A stretch of 64,000 nucleotides of DNA from Symbiodinium natans. Taxonomy: Eukaryota; Sar; Dinophyceae; Suessiales; Symbiodiniaceae. The stretch covers positions 419,374-483,373 of the forward strand of contig CAJNDS010002098.1 in NCBI GenBank assembly GCA_905221605.1, read 5' to 3'. Below, piece after piece: positions 24,601 to 34,497 of this stretch; position 1 is the first letter of the stretch; every line of letters starts with the position of its first letter. A program made the position numbers and the translations under genes. Under the pieces are notes generated by a model. The model was not told where the DNA came from. It saw only the letters and a list, made by a program, of their open reading frames with translations, and did not search any database.

Positions 24601-27600
24601 ATCTAAACAGTCTGGTTATGTCGGGGGTATTCTGATTTGATGAGGCTGTTTGTAGTGTTTCTGATCCAAGCCCTCATGCATCATGCGAGAGCTCGAAGCT
24701 CGACAATACAACGCTTTTCTTGAACACCTGGCTTCAAAACCTTCAGGGAAGTGTTTTCGAAAACTGCGCCCAGGCTGCGAGAGGCGGCAGGCTCGAGGCG
24801 GCCAGGGCAACTGCCACAGCGTGGCGCTTCTTCGTCACGTTCACCTGAGGCTTTGTTCTTGTGCTGATGGCATACGGAATGTTTGTCGGGGTTTGGCAGG
24901 TAGTTGCTGCAGGCTGTCTAAGTAGAGCGGGTGCTTGCTACCGGCGTTTTTGCGAGCTCGGGTAGGGCAACGTGGAGCCCTATAAAGACAAGTTCGCCAG
25001 CCAAAGCAGGATGTGGCAACTTTTCAAGGGAAGACGGAGGGGTCCACAACAAAGACCAGTTGTCTGGGTGCCGCAAGAAATGTTTCGTGTGGCGTGCAGG
25101 GGGAGCAGCAAGCCCCTCCTGCCCCCAAACTGACTCCAGGCCACTCGGCGGTGCCAGCGTCGCCAGATGCGAGTGGGGTTGAACATGCCGCCTCCACGAG
25201 CCTGACCACGGACTACTTGCTTTGCGGTACGGGGGAGCCTGGGGCTTGGATACAAAGCACCTAAATCCTGAACTGGTAAGCTCTCATCCCCTGCCCTTGA
25301 CCCGAACCTAACCACGAGAATCTGCCCCAGTTCACTCCGTCAGAAACAGATGTTTGCTCGATTGAGGGCTTAACGAGGTTGTGGGGATGTTTGGGAGGCA
25401 TCTTGCTGCAGAAATCGGGTTTACGGTTCAAGCTGTAGTAAACTTCCCACACTACATCTGCGACGCAGCTACGGTTCAAGCTGTAGTAAACTTCCCACAC
25501 TACATCTGCGACGCAGCTGCTGAATGGCCCATTCTCTCCTTGATGGAAACTGAGCAGAGCTGCACAGTAGCCATGATCATCTCAGAGGGCCTTTCCCGGT
25601 CTGTGCCAGGCGATGATAGCATCATACCAGAAACGGCAATAAGGCTCCAGCTGCAGGTCTCGCACAACTAACCGCATTGCTCAGAAGATTCAGGTACTGC
25701 AAATGTTTTCGGGAAGGCACTGGGAAGGCACCGCTCGCTGCTGGTGCCTCCAACTTTGGGAGCACCCATGGACACGAATGCGCGAGGTCGGTGCAAGGGC
25801 ACCGAAAACTCCCTGGGCACTGGCGGCCACAGAGCATTGCAGCTGCAAGTCACCGTGGAAAAGGCCCCCAGCCATCCTCTTGAAGGACGCGGCGGGCAAC
25901 GACCTCTCCGGAGGCCAATGGTGTGATGAAGGGTGTGATGAAGATTGGTTGGCTCCAGATCAGCACCGGCTGCTCAGCTCTCATCAGCCTGCCGGCAACC
26001 TAGTGGATGAGAGTAAATCCCAGCAAAGCCATCGCCATGAGAAATGCCAGCGCATGATCGCATGTGTGGATGTATGGAGGGTGCATACTCTTTACAGCGC
26101 ATCCTTCTGCAGAACTGCACGAAATCCTTGTTGTACCGGGCGAGATAGCAAGTGGCAAAGGATGAGATTGCAGGATGTTGCTCTCATCGTCCGAACAATG
26201 GATGCGGATCTTGGAGACCGAATAATCGTTGTTCCCGCTATATTGCACCACCACCATGCGGGAGACCTTCGTCTTGGAGCCAAGATCCATCGTAAGTTGT
26301 CCATCTTTCATGGAAGAGTCCCGGCATTCACAGCTCATGCCATGACCGCCTGCAACGAAAGTAAGAGCATGATCATCAATTGCGTTGCTGGCATCATGGT
26401 CGCTCCCAATGTCGCCTGTGGTTGCGAATGCGCTCGCAATCTGAATATACTCATTCTCACCCCAAACCGCCGTTCCCAAAGGTCAGGTAACGATAGCCAT
26501 CAGCAGGATTGCAATCAATCACTTCGCTTGTAATGTTGCTGGCTACCGAAACAGCTGGCACCGGTGCTGGTGTTGGTGTCAGCAGCTCTCCATCTCCAAG
26601 GGCAACTGGCAAAGCCAGCAAGAGGATGAGACCCTAAACCCTGAACCCTAAACATGTGATCATCGTCAATCACCTGGCCACCTTGATGAAGGCTTGGTAA
26701 GGCATCTGATATCCTTCTGAAGGCTGCAGGTCTTGCATGCATGCCGTTCCGAAAAACACCGAAAGAGCACACAGACACCGACACAGACACAGACGCGGAC
26801 ACGGACACAGACACAGACACCCACAACAGAGGCAGAATTCTCCGGCAGTTTCGGCGCCTGGTTGCCAAAAGCTGCCTGACCGGCGCGGTGGGTGCCGCCA
26901 CCGGGAGCGCGGGGGATACCTCAGAGGCTCGAGAAACTCCTCCTCTTGCCCCCGCCCTGCTACCGTACGGCATCCCCGATGCCCCTCAATCCAAGCTAAT
27001 CCCCTCCCCTAATGTCAAACCACCCCTACCCTCTAATATTAAAAACCCCCAATATACTATAACATGAATATAATGGGGGGGGTATTTATTATTAGGGGGA
27101 GGGGATTCTCTCTCCCTGCCGAGCCACGCGCAACAGCGCGGCCGGTGCACCAGGACTCGGCGGCGGTGTCGTAGCCCGCCTGTCAGCGCGCCCCGCGTCG
27201 GGTTTAGGGTTTAGGGTTGAGGGTTTAGAGTTTAGGGTTTAGGGTTTAGGGTTTAGGGTTTCGGGTTTAGGGTTTAGGGTTTAGGGTTTAAGGTTTAGTT
27301 TACGGTTTAGGGTTTAGCTCTGTACTGGGGGGGCTTAAGGTCACTTTGGGTTTGTTAGGTCCCAAGAACCACCCGAGAGCCCGAAAATCTTCCACCCCCC
27401 CCCCTCTAGTCTCAAGTTCCCAAGCCCTTGAGATTTTATGAGGGCTTCGGAGTGCTCAAGGCCAAAGATCGGAAACGTCCCGTCTTCTGGGCTCTAGGAG
27501 TTCAGGTTTAAATCGTCCCACAAGCGCCTTTACAGCAACCGACGCCGGCCTTTGCGCTGACGGCGTAAGCCTGGCGCTTGTTCTTTGCCATGTCTCGGTG

Positions 27601-29720
27601 GACCTGGCAGTTGAGTAGCTGCCCACTGAGCAGCAACACTACAACACAAGATAGTGGCACAGGAAGACGACAATCAGACCCCTTTCAACTACACATTTTT
27701 GGGCCGAGTAGGGCCCCTGAAGCAAGGCCTGTCCGTGTTTAGCGCAGCTTCAAACTTCATTGAACCCTCTTCGACCCCCTAAAAGCCCCTTCCCCAGATC
27801 AGACACTTGACTGCGCCCTTCAGCAACTCCCCCCAACAAGGAACCGCCACTCCCGACTTCGAGGACTTGGGCCGAGTTTCCCTACACCCAAAAACCCTCT
27901 GTAGCGTTTTGGCCTATGGGGAAGCCCCAGCCTCGCGCACCAAGTCAGGTCGCAAAGGAGATGTCCTGAGCTGGCGATGTGCGCTGGGGGGCGACAAGCC
28001 TCAAAGTCTAGCTGCCACAGTCTCAACATCCCAACCAAGCCATCCCCAGAAGGATCAGCAGGACAAGCGTCAGCACGTGGGGCATCACGACGGTTCCCTC
28101 CTGTCACTGGGGGCTTCGGCCACGCGGCAGCAAACAAGCCACAACCCGTCACAGCGCCTAGGATTGCCTTCATCTTCCGCAAAGAGAAGTTTTGGGCTGA
28201 GAGGGGTGGAGGGATTGAGGAGTAAGCTCTGAGGCATCTTGGGAGATACTCGGCTGCACATGCCACATCAAACCTGTGCTAAACCTCGAGCACGAACTTA
28301 AGCACCCTAAGCCTCCAAGCCTTCGCTGCCAAACAAAAACTCAGCCTTTTGGTTTTGAGTGCTGACTCAGCTTCGGAGTGATAGGACGCATCCCTGCCCC
28401 TTTGCGCATCGATCGCTGATTTGTTTGGCTGAATCCGTTTACGCTGGTGTCTCCTACGCTGACCTTCGCAAGACCAAGAGAGACTCCACAGCGCCCAAAA
28501 CCCTGCAACCTCCACCGAGCGTGCTGCAGTTCAAGCAGAGAAGGTCAAGGCGCCCATGTCGCTTCAAAACCCAACCGAACACTCAAAAGGGCTGAAATTC
28601 TCAAATGGTCCAGCAGACGAAGCCCTACAGTAGAAGCCAAAAAGTTTGAAACTCAATAGCCTCAATCTCTAAGAGTAAAGTATGGGGAATCCCAGCACTA
28701 TTCTTCCTTAAAAAGGTTTCCAACTTTTTGGGGTTTACTGTATCCCCAAAACATCTGAAGCCCAGAGCGCAAGCATCCCGAGATTTGCAGAATGCAGAGC
28801 CCCCACAGCCAAAGTTCCGAACCTTCGATCCTGCAACATCCTTCAGTCCAAGTGATCACGTACTGCATAATAGATAATGTACAATGAAAAAATATGTCGT
28901 ATAACATATAAGAAAAAATGACAAACCCTAAGTAGGTTCGTTTTGTTATTAGGGGGTTTGGGGTTTGGGGTTCGGGGTGTGGGGTTTGGGGCATCGGTGG
29001 CATCCAGTGCTTAAGTTCTGGGTCTCAGGCTCAACGACCTACGAGTGTCACCCTCTTCGGCCTTCTTCGAAGGGTCTTCGTAGTTGAAGACGGACACAAC
29101 AGGCCTGGGACGCGTTAAGTTTCAGTACGCATCATGCAGGAGCACTCCACATTTCAAACATATCTCTTTTGGAGTCGAGTAGAGCAATTACACCCTCCCC
29201 GTCCCTTAGCATCCGTCCCCCACCTCTAAACCCTAATCCAAACCCGAAACTTGTAAACCCCGAAACCTAAAAACTGAAGCCTAAATCCCACATCCTAAAG
29301 CGCTACAGCCCTAAAACCCAAAACCCATAATTTGACCAGGTCGGGCGTTTGCCCGACAAGCCGGACTTAAACTCCAACCCCCCAAGTCCGAGATGAACTC
29401 CATGACCCCGCAAAACCTAAGCCCTAAGCATAAAACCCTAAACCGTAAACCCTAAACCGTAAACCCTAAACCGTAAACCCCAAACCCTAAACCCTAAACC
29501 CTAAACCTTGCTCTTTGGCATTTCCAAGATTTTCTGGAATCTTCCTTGCGAAGGGTTGCCTCACTACTCTCTACTCTGCTTCTACCTGCCATGTGAAGTC
29601 GAGGGTTCAGGGTTTAAGTTGAGGTCTTAGGACCATTACTGACCTTGACCCTCCAGCCAGCAACACTCACAGAACACTCCCGAGATCCCCCCAGTCAGCA
29701 CCTGACCTTGCAGTTGCCAT
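15619..29720 (-). CDS. rpl4: Ribosomal protein uL4 (RPL4), complete gene in 24 micro-exons
   Basis: Structural protein of the large cytosolic ribosomal subunit that lines the exit tunnel. Exons (minus strand, high to low): 29720-29707, 29104-29056, 28100-28069, 27716-27695, 27603-27550, 27179-27125, 26919-26858, 25201-25145, 24844-24779, 24533-24473, 23817-23750, 23280-23253, 22547-22483, 22207-22154, 21990-21957, 21545-21497, 20834-20790, 19652-19583, 19316-19264, 18240-18197, 17053-17022, 16559-16496, 16170-16100, 15678-15619 (TAA). Total 1209 nt, 402 aa, close to plant uL4. Family blocks in order: PVVSVF, AKNKRQAYAVS, AESWCTGRAVAR, GGGTHRAGQAAFGN, WRRWHRR, HAVAVALAASSLPPL, GHKIGQVAELPLVV, SKKIRAGKGKARNRR, GPLVIYNED, RAMRNIPGV, GRFLIFTESAF, ADLARIINS, NALKSKEV. 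Donors as assigned: 15 GC, 5 GT, 3 GA; 22 of 23 acceptors are AG|G. All phases agree. Least certain: exon 4 (22 nt) and the exon 10/11 junction, where a tiny exon may be missing. Confidence 0.93.
18263..18358 (+). repeat. (TTTAGGG)n array in uL4 intron 19
   Basis: Thirteen to fourteen perfect telomere-type heptamers between uL4 exons 19 and 20. Confidence 0.97.
18555..18606. repeat. 52-nt poly-C run in uL4 intron 19
   Basis: Uninterrupted C on the plus strand (G in the transcript sense), followed by shorter C runs to 18685. Such runs are prone to length error in sequencing and to G-quadruplex formation. Confidence 0.95.
18803..18949 (+). repeat. (TTTAGGG)n array in uL4 intron 19
   Basis: Twenty-one perfect heptamers, in the same intron and orientation as 18263-18358. 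Confidence 0.97.
19931..20036. mobile_element. MITE family B, full hairpin copy in uL4 intron 17
   Basis: A 106-bp near-perfect palindrome. Arms begin TTGRGATGTTCCCCCTTATA and continue CTARCAGTCCTTARTWGGGATTAT around a short loop. It lies between uL4 exons 17 and 18. Confidence 0.7.
20905..21112. repeat. Degenerate minisatellite in uL4 intron 16
   Basis: Repeated GACACTCTGGGGYTGGGCACTC-like units of about 25 bp, followed by AGAAGAGTTCCGGGC(C/A)AG-type units of about 23 bp. Confidence 0.7.
25423..25518. repeat. Perfect 48-bp tandem duplication in uL4 intron 7
   Basis: Two identical head-to-tail copies, 25423-25470 and 25471-25518, starting ACGGTTCAAGCTGTAGTAAA. Identity implies a recent event. 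Confidence 0.95.
26000..26656 (-). pseudogene. F5/8C (discoidin)-like secreted-protein ORF nested in uL4 intron 7
   Basis: A galactose-binding-like (F5/8 type C) domain is suggested by DHDASNAIDD, GQLTMDLGSKTKVSRMVVV and a following strand VSKIRIHCSDD; such domains usually bind sugars or membranes outside the cell. The reading starts after a TTTAGGG tract with a signal-peptide-like stretch (LILLLALPVALGDG), a Pro/Thr linker (TPTPAPVPAV) and the segment CNPADGYRYLTFGNGG, all in one frame. That frame stops at a TGA near 26459, while the domain continues in the next frame to a stop at 26000 with a hydrophobic tail (ALAFLMAMALLGF). One surplus G in a GGGG run would explain the shift, so this is either a broken copy or a sequencing error. 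It lies on the same strand inside the 1.66 kb intron 26857-25202 of uL4, and no start codon joins in frame. It could also be an exon of a separate gene. Confidence 0.45.
26762..26823 (+). repeat. (GACACA)n microsatellite in uL4 intron 7
   Basis: About ten hexamers GACACA with GACGCG and GACACC variants, just downstream (minus strand) of uL4 exon 7. Confidence 0.9.
26998..27107. mobile_element. Foldback/MITE in uL4 intron 6
   Basis: Inverted ends AATCCCCTCCCCTAAT and ATTAGGGGGAGGGGATT, with inner CCCCCAATATACT and a run of G pairing loosely; 110 bp, between uL4 exons 6 and 7. Confidence 0.5.
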
Positions 29721-30917
29721 GGCCTCAGCGGAGCGGGATGCGGACGGGCCCGAACCCCAACGTTTGAAATGCGGGTTCATGGCACAGCGGCGCTGACAGC
29801 TGGGTGAGCGAGGCGCGCGCATGCAAGGTGCATGCAGGATACACGCACCGTGCCGGTTTAGATTGAGGGCTCTTGGGAATCAGAGGAAGTGGCTAAATAA
29901 GCTGAATAAGCATAAGCTTCGGGAACGTCACCCAGCTTCTTCTGTGGCGGTTGAAATGTGCATGCGGTATGCTTTGATTACGACCGCCGGCGAGTAACGC
30001 CTCCAACATGAAATCCCAGCCAAACAACATGGAACCTCCGAAAACTCCCCGGGGTCCTGAGGCGACGGCGAAAGTCTCGGCGGTCCCGGGGGCGCAGAAT
30101 TCAGAGCACTTGAGATGCCGGGTCTTACCCTGGTTTCCGCGGTGCCGGAGCCAAAAGCAGCAAGCGAAAGCGAAGCCCTCCGGCCATGCTGCTAGGTAAC
30201 CTCTGCAAACTAAAGCCCGAAGGGTCGTGGGGCGTGCCTTTAGGTCGGGTAGCTCAGGGGTGTGTAGGAAACAAGAGTTTAAAATGGCAAGGGGGGTTCA
30301 CCTTATCTCAAATCTACAAGGTGTGGTTGTGGTAGTCTTTGGCAGGGCTCCATGTTGTAGGATTTTATGGACTTTCCATCCAAATGAACCTCTTCCACCA
30401 TCAGCCTCGCCGACAAATTCTGCAATGCCCTGAGAACGCGAACAGGTGAAAACCCTCGTCCCGGAACACACAACCAAGTAACATGGGAAGCCTTACGTAC
30501 GGAAAACAGACCCTGCGGTAAAACTTTTACACTTAGTCTGAATACAAGAAGCCGTGATCTTGGAGTTGAGCCCGGGCACGAACCAAAGCCCCCTCAACCC
30601 GAAACTCCCAAGTTGAAGGATTTGCTTCGGGCGGCTGAAGCACCCCCTCACAAGCATGGAACGCCCTCCTGCACCAGGAAGAAAGTTCCAAAGCTTCCTC
30701 AAGAAATCCAAGGCCGCAAAGGGCTCTGCACACCCGCAGCAAAGCTGGATCCAAACAGGACGTACTCGAAGCTGCAAAGCTTGACAGATCTCATGCCGAT
30801 ACACTAAACCCTAAACCCTAAACCCTAAACCCTAAACCCTAAGCCCTAAACCCTGAGGCTCAGAGCCCACTCTCTTGGATCCCCCACGGGCATCGTCACC
30901 CAGGTATGCCGACTCAC

Positions 30918-30956
30918 CGCGAGGTCGGCAGTGCAGTCGATGGGCAGCGCCACGAC
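30918..30956 (-). CDS. Candidate 39-nt micro-exon, unidentified gene
   Basis: The segment reads VVALPIDCTADLA in phase 0, preceded by CTGAG|G and followed by a canonical GTGAGT donor. Codons are strongly G/C-ending like the uL4 exons. It lies on the same strand as, and upstream of, uL4, so it would belong to the neighbouring gene that ends somewhere above 29720. A 73-codon minus-strand ORF at 30754-30533, rich in Leu/Ala/Glu helices (ALLRVCRALCGLGFLEEALE), may be its next exon, but no family is recognised. Confidence 0.3.
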
Positions 30957-32363
30957 CTCAGGGCTGCTGTTTGAAGTACCAGGCAGCTAAACCCCAAACC
31001 CCAAACCCCAAACCCTAAACCCTAAACCCTGACCCCTTATCCGGCACGAGAAACAGGGCCTGGCCCCTGAAAGAAGTCGCTGAAGCCGCCCGGACTAAGC
31101 CGCAAGCTGTCTGCGGGTCTCGCCCATCCTTGCCCTCGGGCCTCTGCTGCGCGGACGAATATGGGAGTTCCAATAGGGTACCCTTTTTGGGGGTCCCTTT
31201 AAAGGGGATTCTACTACGGGGATTCTATTCTGTTTGGGGTATGAAAGGGGTACCCTTGCTTTGAGAAATAACTCGAGTTAGAGCGGCGGTACATGTAGGT
31301 AGGACTAGGAGACAGACATGTGTGGGGGGGAGGGATGCGGGGGAGGGATGGGGAGGGATGGGGGGAGGGATGGGGCGGAGGGAAATACAGCGGGCCGAAT
31401 TCGACGAACTCGGTTTTGATAAAAACGTTTTTTCGCCTAATAAAGATACCCCAAACTAGATCTGGCCCAAATGAAGGGATGAAGATAGGCTCATTGTTGA
31501 TATGTTCAACACATTGCGCGCACGACGAGCCTACAAAGGATTCATACGTTCAACCGCGAGCTCTCTTCATGGCACGATCTTCCTCAGGGTGGCTGGGGCA
31601 CGACGCCCCATTTGCAGACACATGGCTTCGAATGCAAGTCCTCTCCTTCTAAGGCGAGCTTGCAGCTTAGGGTTTAGGGTCTAGGGTCTAAGGGTCTATG
31701 TTTTAAGGCTTAATGGGACCCATTTGCGCACACAATGCTCGTATTATGGGTTGCCACTTATCAAAAAGCCCCCTTTAAAAGGTAGCAGTTCTGCAGCTCA
31801 TAAAGCGTGTGTATCACACCCGGGTTTTATAAGTTCTAAATGTTTCTGGCATTCCCGCAGCCAGGCTGCTCCATATTGTTACAGTGTACCTTTAAGCTGA
31901 CATGCTTGCAGAAGGAGGAACTGACGTTGAAACTGTGCGGACTTTGTCTTTGAGGTAAACCGACAAGGGTCATGTACACATCAGTGTATGACTTCCGAGA
32001 CGGCATCAACTTTAAATCAAAATCTAATTCTGTGTTAGTGCTGAGAAGCCGGCGTTTTATGCATTTTGGTGCTCGTATCTTCAAGGTAGTATTTACCCAA
32101 ATGAACAAATGAATGGGTAGACTGTGCAGACAGTATCAACCGTATTCCAGGCATTTGATGACGCTTCGATAGTATATAGACTTTGTCTTCCAGGTAAAGT
32201 TCGAGAGCAATTTATAACATTAACGAAAAACATCAAAGTCTTTCCAATTTCGGGGCATAAATCTGGAAAAGCTCTTGGATCTGTAGGACTGTAGTACGAC
32301 TATGAAGAACCGCTTAAGCGTCATTGTTGCTTGGTAATAGGGGCGATGGCCTTCGATGAAGCT

Positions 32364-32477
32364 TTATGCAGCGCAGAAACCGTCGGTTGCGCTGGAATTC
32401 AGCGCACTGCTAACACACCGAGAGAGGGGCCAGAGCGAGGACATTGGCCGACTGAACTTCTCCTCCACGACCGGCGC
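32364..32477 (-). CDS. Candidate terminal exon, unidentified gene
   Basis: A 38-codon phase-0 reading starts directly after CACAG|G and ends in TAA (APVVEEKFSRPMSS ... GFCAA). Codon use resembles the uL4 exons. It begins 21 bp from the hairpin MITE at 32498-32597. Upstream exons should lie above 32.6 kb; minus-strand hydrophobic readings at 33.0-32.75 kb are possible, but the plus strand there reads as a Lys/Ala-rich peptide and the two cannot be told apart. No family recognised. Confidence 0.3.
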   Translation of the reverse strand, partial: APVVEEKFSRPMSSLWPLSRCVSSALNSSATDGFCAA

Positions 32478-32497
32478 CTGTGATCGGCGGCATGAGG

Positions 32498-32597
32498 TGG
32501 GATGTTCCCCCTTGTACTAACAGCCCTTGATAGGGATTATAATATAAGGGGTACTAGAATCCCTATTAAGGACTGCTAGTGTAGGGGGGACATCCCA
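32498..32597. mobile_element. MITE family B, second full copy
   Basis: A 100-bp palindrome with the same arms (TGGGATGTTCCCCCTTGTAC ... AGGGGGGACATCCCA). It has diverged mostly by matched changes within arms. Confidence 0.7.
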
Positions 32598-33486
32598 AAG
32601 CATGAGGTTCTTTGACATTTCAGGGGACCTGAAGTCTTCGGGCGCTCAACTCAGCGCCCACATGATTTGGGAAACGCGGCATTTTCTTCTTCTTCTTCTT
32701 CTTCCTCTTCCTCTTCTTGTGTGGTACCCCTCTTGATGGACTACAGAGAGTCTCCACGCTCTCCAGAGTTCTGACGTTTATTTAAAAAGGGGTCCTTCAT
32801 AAGATCTCGCGACGCATCCAGCAGCCCCCAAAAGCCACAAACGAAGCTGGAGGCAGAGGCCAAAAAGGCGCAGAGCGAAGCCCAGCAGCCGGCAAAAAGG
32901 GCCACCGGCAAAGCGAAGAAGAGCAGCCAAGAACGGCAACCACGTGAAAGTAGGACACACCTTAAAGAATTGAACGTCAAACAAGGCTCCTTAGGAAACC
33001 TAGGAAGGAGCAAGCGGTCCAGCAAGGTCAGCCACGAAGATCAAGAAGCACCAAATCTCACAACAAACCCGAAAGCCTCGAAAATCCTGAGCCATAAGCC
33101 CTAAAACACGTAACCCTCTTGACCCCTCAAACCTCTCAGAGACAAACGGCCCGAAGACCTGTCACCTGACCCGAAGCACCCGGTGCACCTTGGGCGGCGG
33201 CAATCTCTCATCCTCCAGGTGGACAGGAGGATTGTGAGGGAGGTTGCGGAGGATTGGGGTCTAGAGCAGTTTGCTGGTCGAATTCTTAGGGTACTTACAA
33301 ACCCTATACAACCCAAACGCCCATACTTCAGAACCCTTTAAAGGAGGTGAGGGACCATATTCTGGGCCAATATAACTACACTTAGATGAATGGCAAGGAC
33401 CGTGGCTGGAGGCCCTATTGCGTTGCGTGATAAAGAGGGGTAGGGGATCAACAAAAAAAATATTTGGGATCAAACAAATTATTTAT

Positions 33487-34204
33487 CGGCGGATCAGAAA
33501 GCTTATTTGGGATCAAAAAATAATTTACTGAAGGCTTCGAAGGCTTGCTGCAAGCAGTGCGGAGGCAGGGGAGACGAATTGTGACAGAAATGTTACCCTA
33601 CATGAAAAATTACAGCATTTATGCAGCCCCCCCCCCCCATTTGCAAACACAATGCTCGCATCAGAGGCTTCGAAAAGATGCGTATGCTTTGAAGCAAGCT
33701 GCCACAACTTAAAAACAGCGGGGGGTTGTTGGGGGGGGGGGGGGGGGGCGCAGCCCCCCAACCCTTTTGCCAAACACATTGCTCGCATAATGGGTTTCGA
33801 TAAGATGCGTGTGCTTTGAAGCAAGCTGGCACGACTTCTTCCTTGAATTTTTCCTTTTGTTGCTTCCTCGTTTTTCTTTCTTTCTTGATTTCTTCCTTCC
33901 TTCCTTCCTTCCTGCCTTCCTTGCTTCCTTGCTTCCTTGCTTCCTTGCTTCCTTGCTTCCTTGCTTCCTTGCTTCCTTGCTTCCTTGCTTCCTTGCTTCC
34001 TTGCTTCCTTGCTTCCTTGCTTCCTTGCTTCCTTCCTTCCGTCCTTCCGCCCTTCCGCCCTTCCTTCCTTCCCTCCCTCCCTCCTCTCCCTCCCCCACGC
34101 TGTCTCCGTCGGAAGAACAGAATCATTATTTCTGATCCTAAATACATTATTTTGTGATCGTAAATAATTGTTTTTGATCCTAAAACAAGCTGATCCGCAT
34201 GCCG
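33487..34204. mobile_element. 0.7 kb foldback element with microsatellite core
   Basis: Ends form an imperfect inverted repeat of about 41 bp (CGGCGGATCAGAAAGCTT at left; AAGCTGATCCGCATGCCG at right, then GATCAAAAA-type blocks). Inside are two diverged ~90-bp direct repeats (33619-33712 and 33752-33838, sharing ACACAATGCTCGCAT and TTTGAAGCAAGCTG). A Pro/Leu-coding octamer array (TTGCTTCC)n runs from about 33885 to 34082. A lone relative of the direct repeat is at 31719-31755. The long ORFs over the array are repeat artefacts. Confidence 0.5.
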
Positions 34205-34435
34205 ACCAAGAGACTGCGTTGTGAGAATATTTGGTTACAAGACCAAATGCAGAGTACTCAAGTTATGCTGGGTCAACGATTAGATTTGGACCTGGTATTG
34301 GTCTGAAATACTATTTGATGATGATCCAGTCGAGTCTAGTTCATGAAGATCCACTCTATTCTAGGAGAGAAAAGCCACCACATCTTAACCAAACCCAGTA
34401 ATCCCGAATGACGCCTGGAAGGGAAGCCTTCCGTA

Positions 34436-34436
<1 letters not shown>

Positions 34437-34466
<30 letters not shown>

Positions 34467-34497
34467 GAGAGAGAGAGAGGAGAGAGAGAGAGAGAGC
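34437..34497 (+). repeat. (GA)n microsatellite
   Basis: About 60 bp of GA dinucleotides interrupted by GGA at a regular ~16-bp spacing. Confidence 0.95.

Noticed and set aside
25703-26533. 276-codon plus-strand ORF
   Set aside because: Antisense to the F5/8C-like reading, which has family motifs and a signal-peptide-like start; the plus frame has no recognisable domain.
32772-33104. Plus-strand Lys/Ala-rich reading (LEAEAKKAQSEAQQ) versus minus-strand hydrophobic reading
   Set aside because: Antisense of a Lys-rich stretch always looks Leu/Phe-rich; nothing in the sequence decides which, if either, is real.
33593-34167. ORFs rich in Lys/Gly/Glu (minus) or Pro/Leu/Ser (plus)
   Set aside because: By-products of the (TTGCTTCC)n octamer array.
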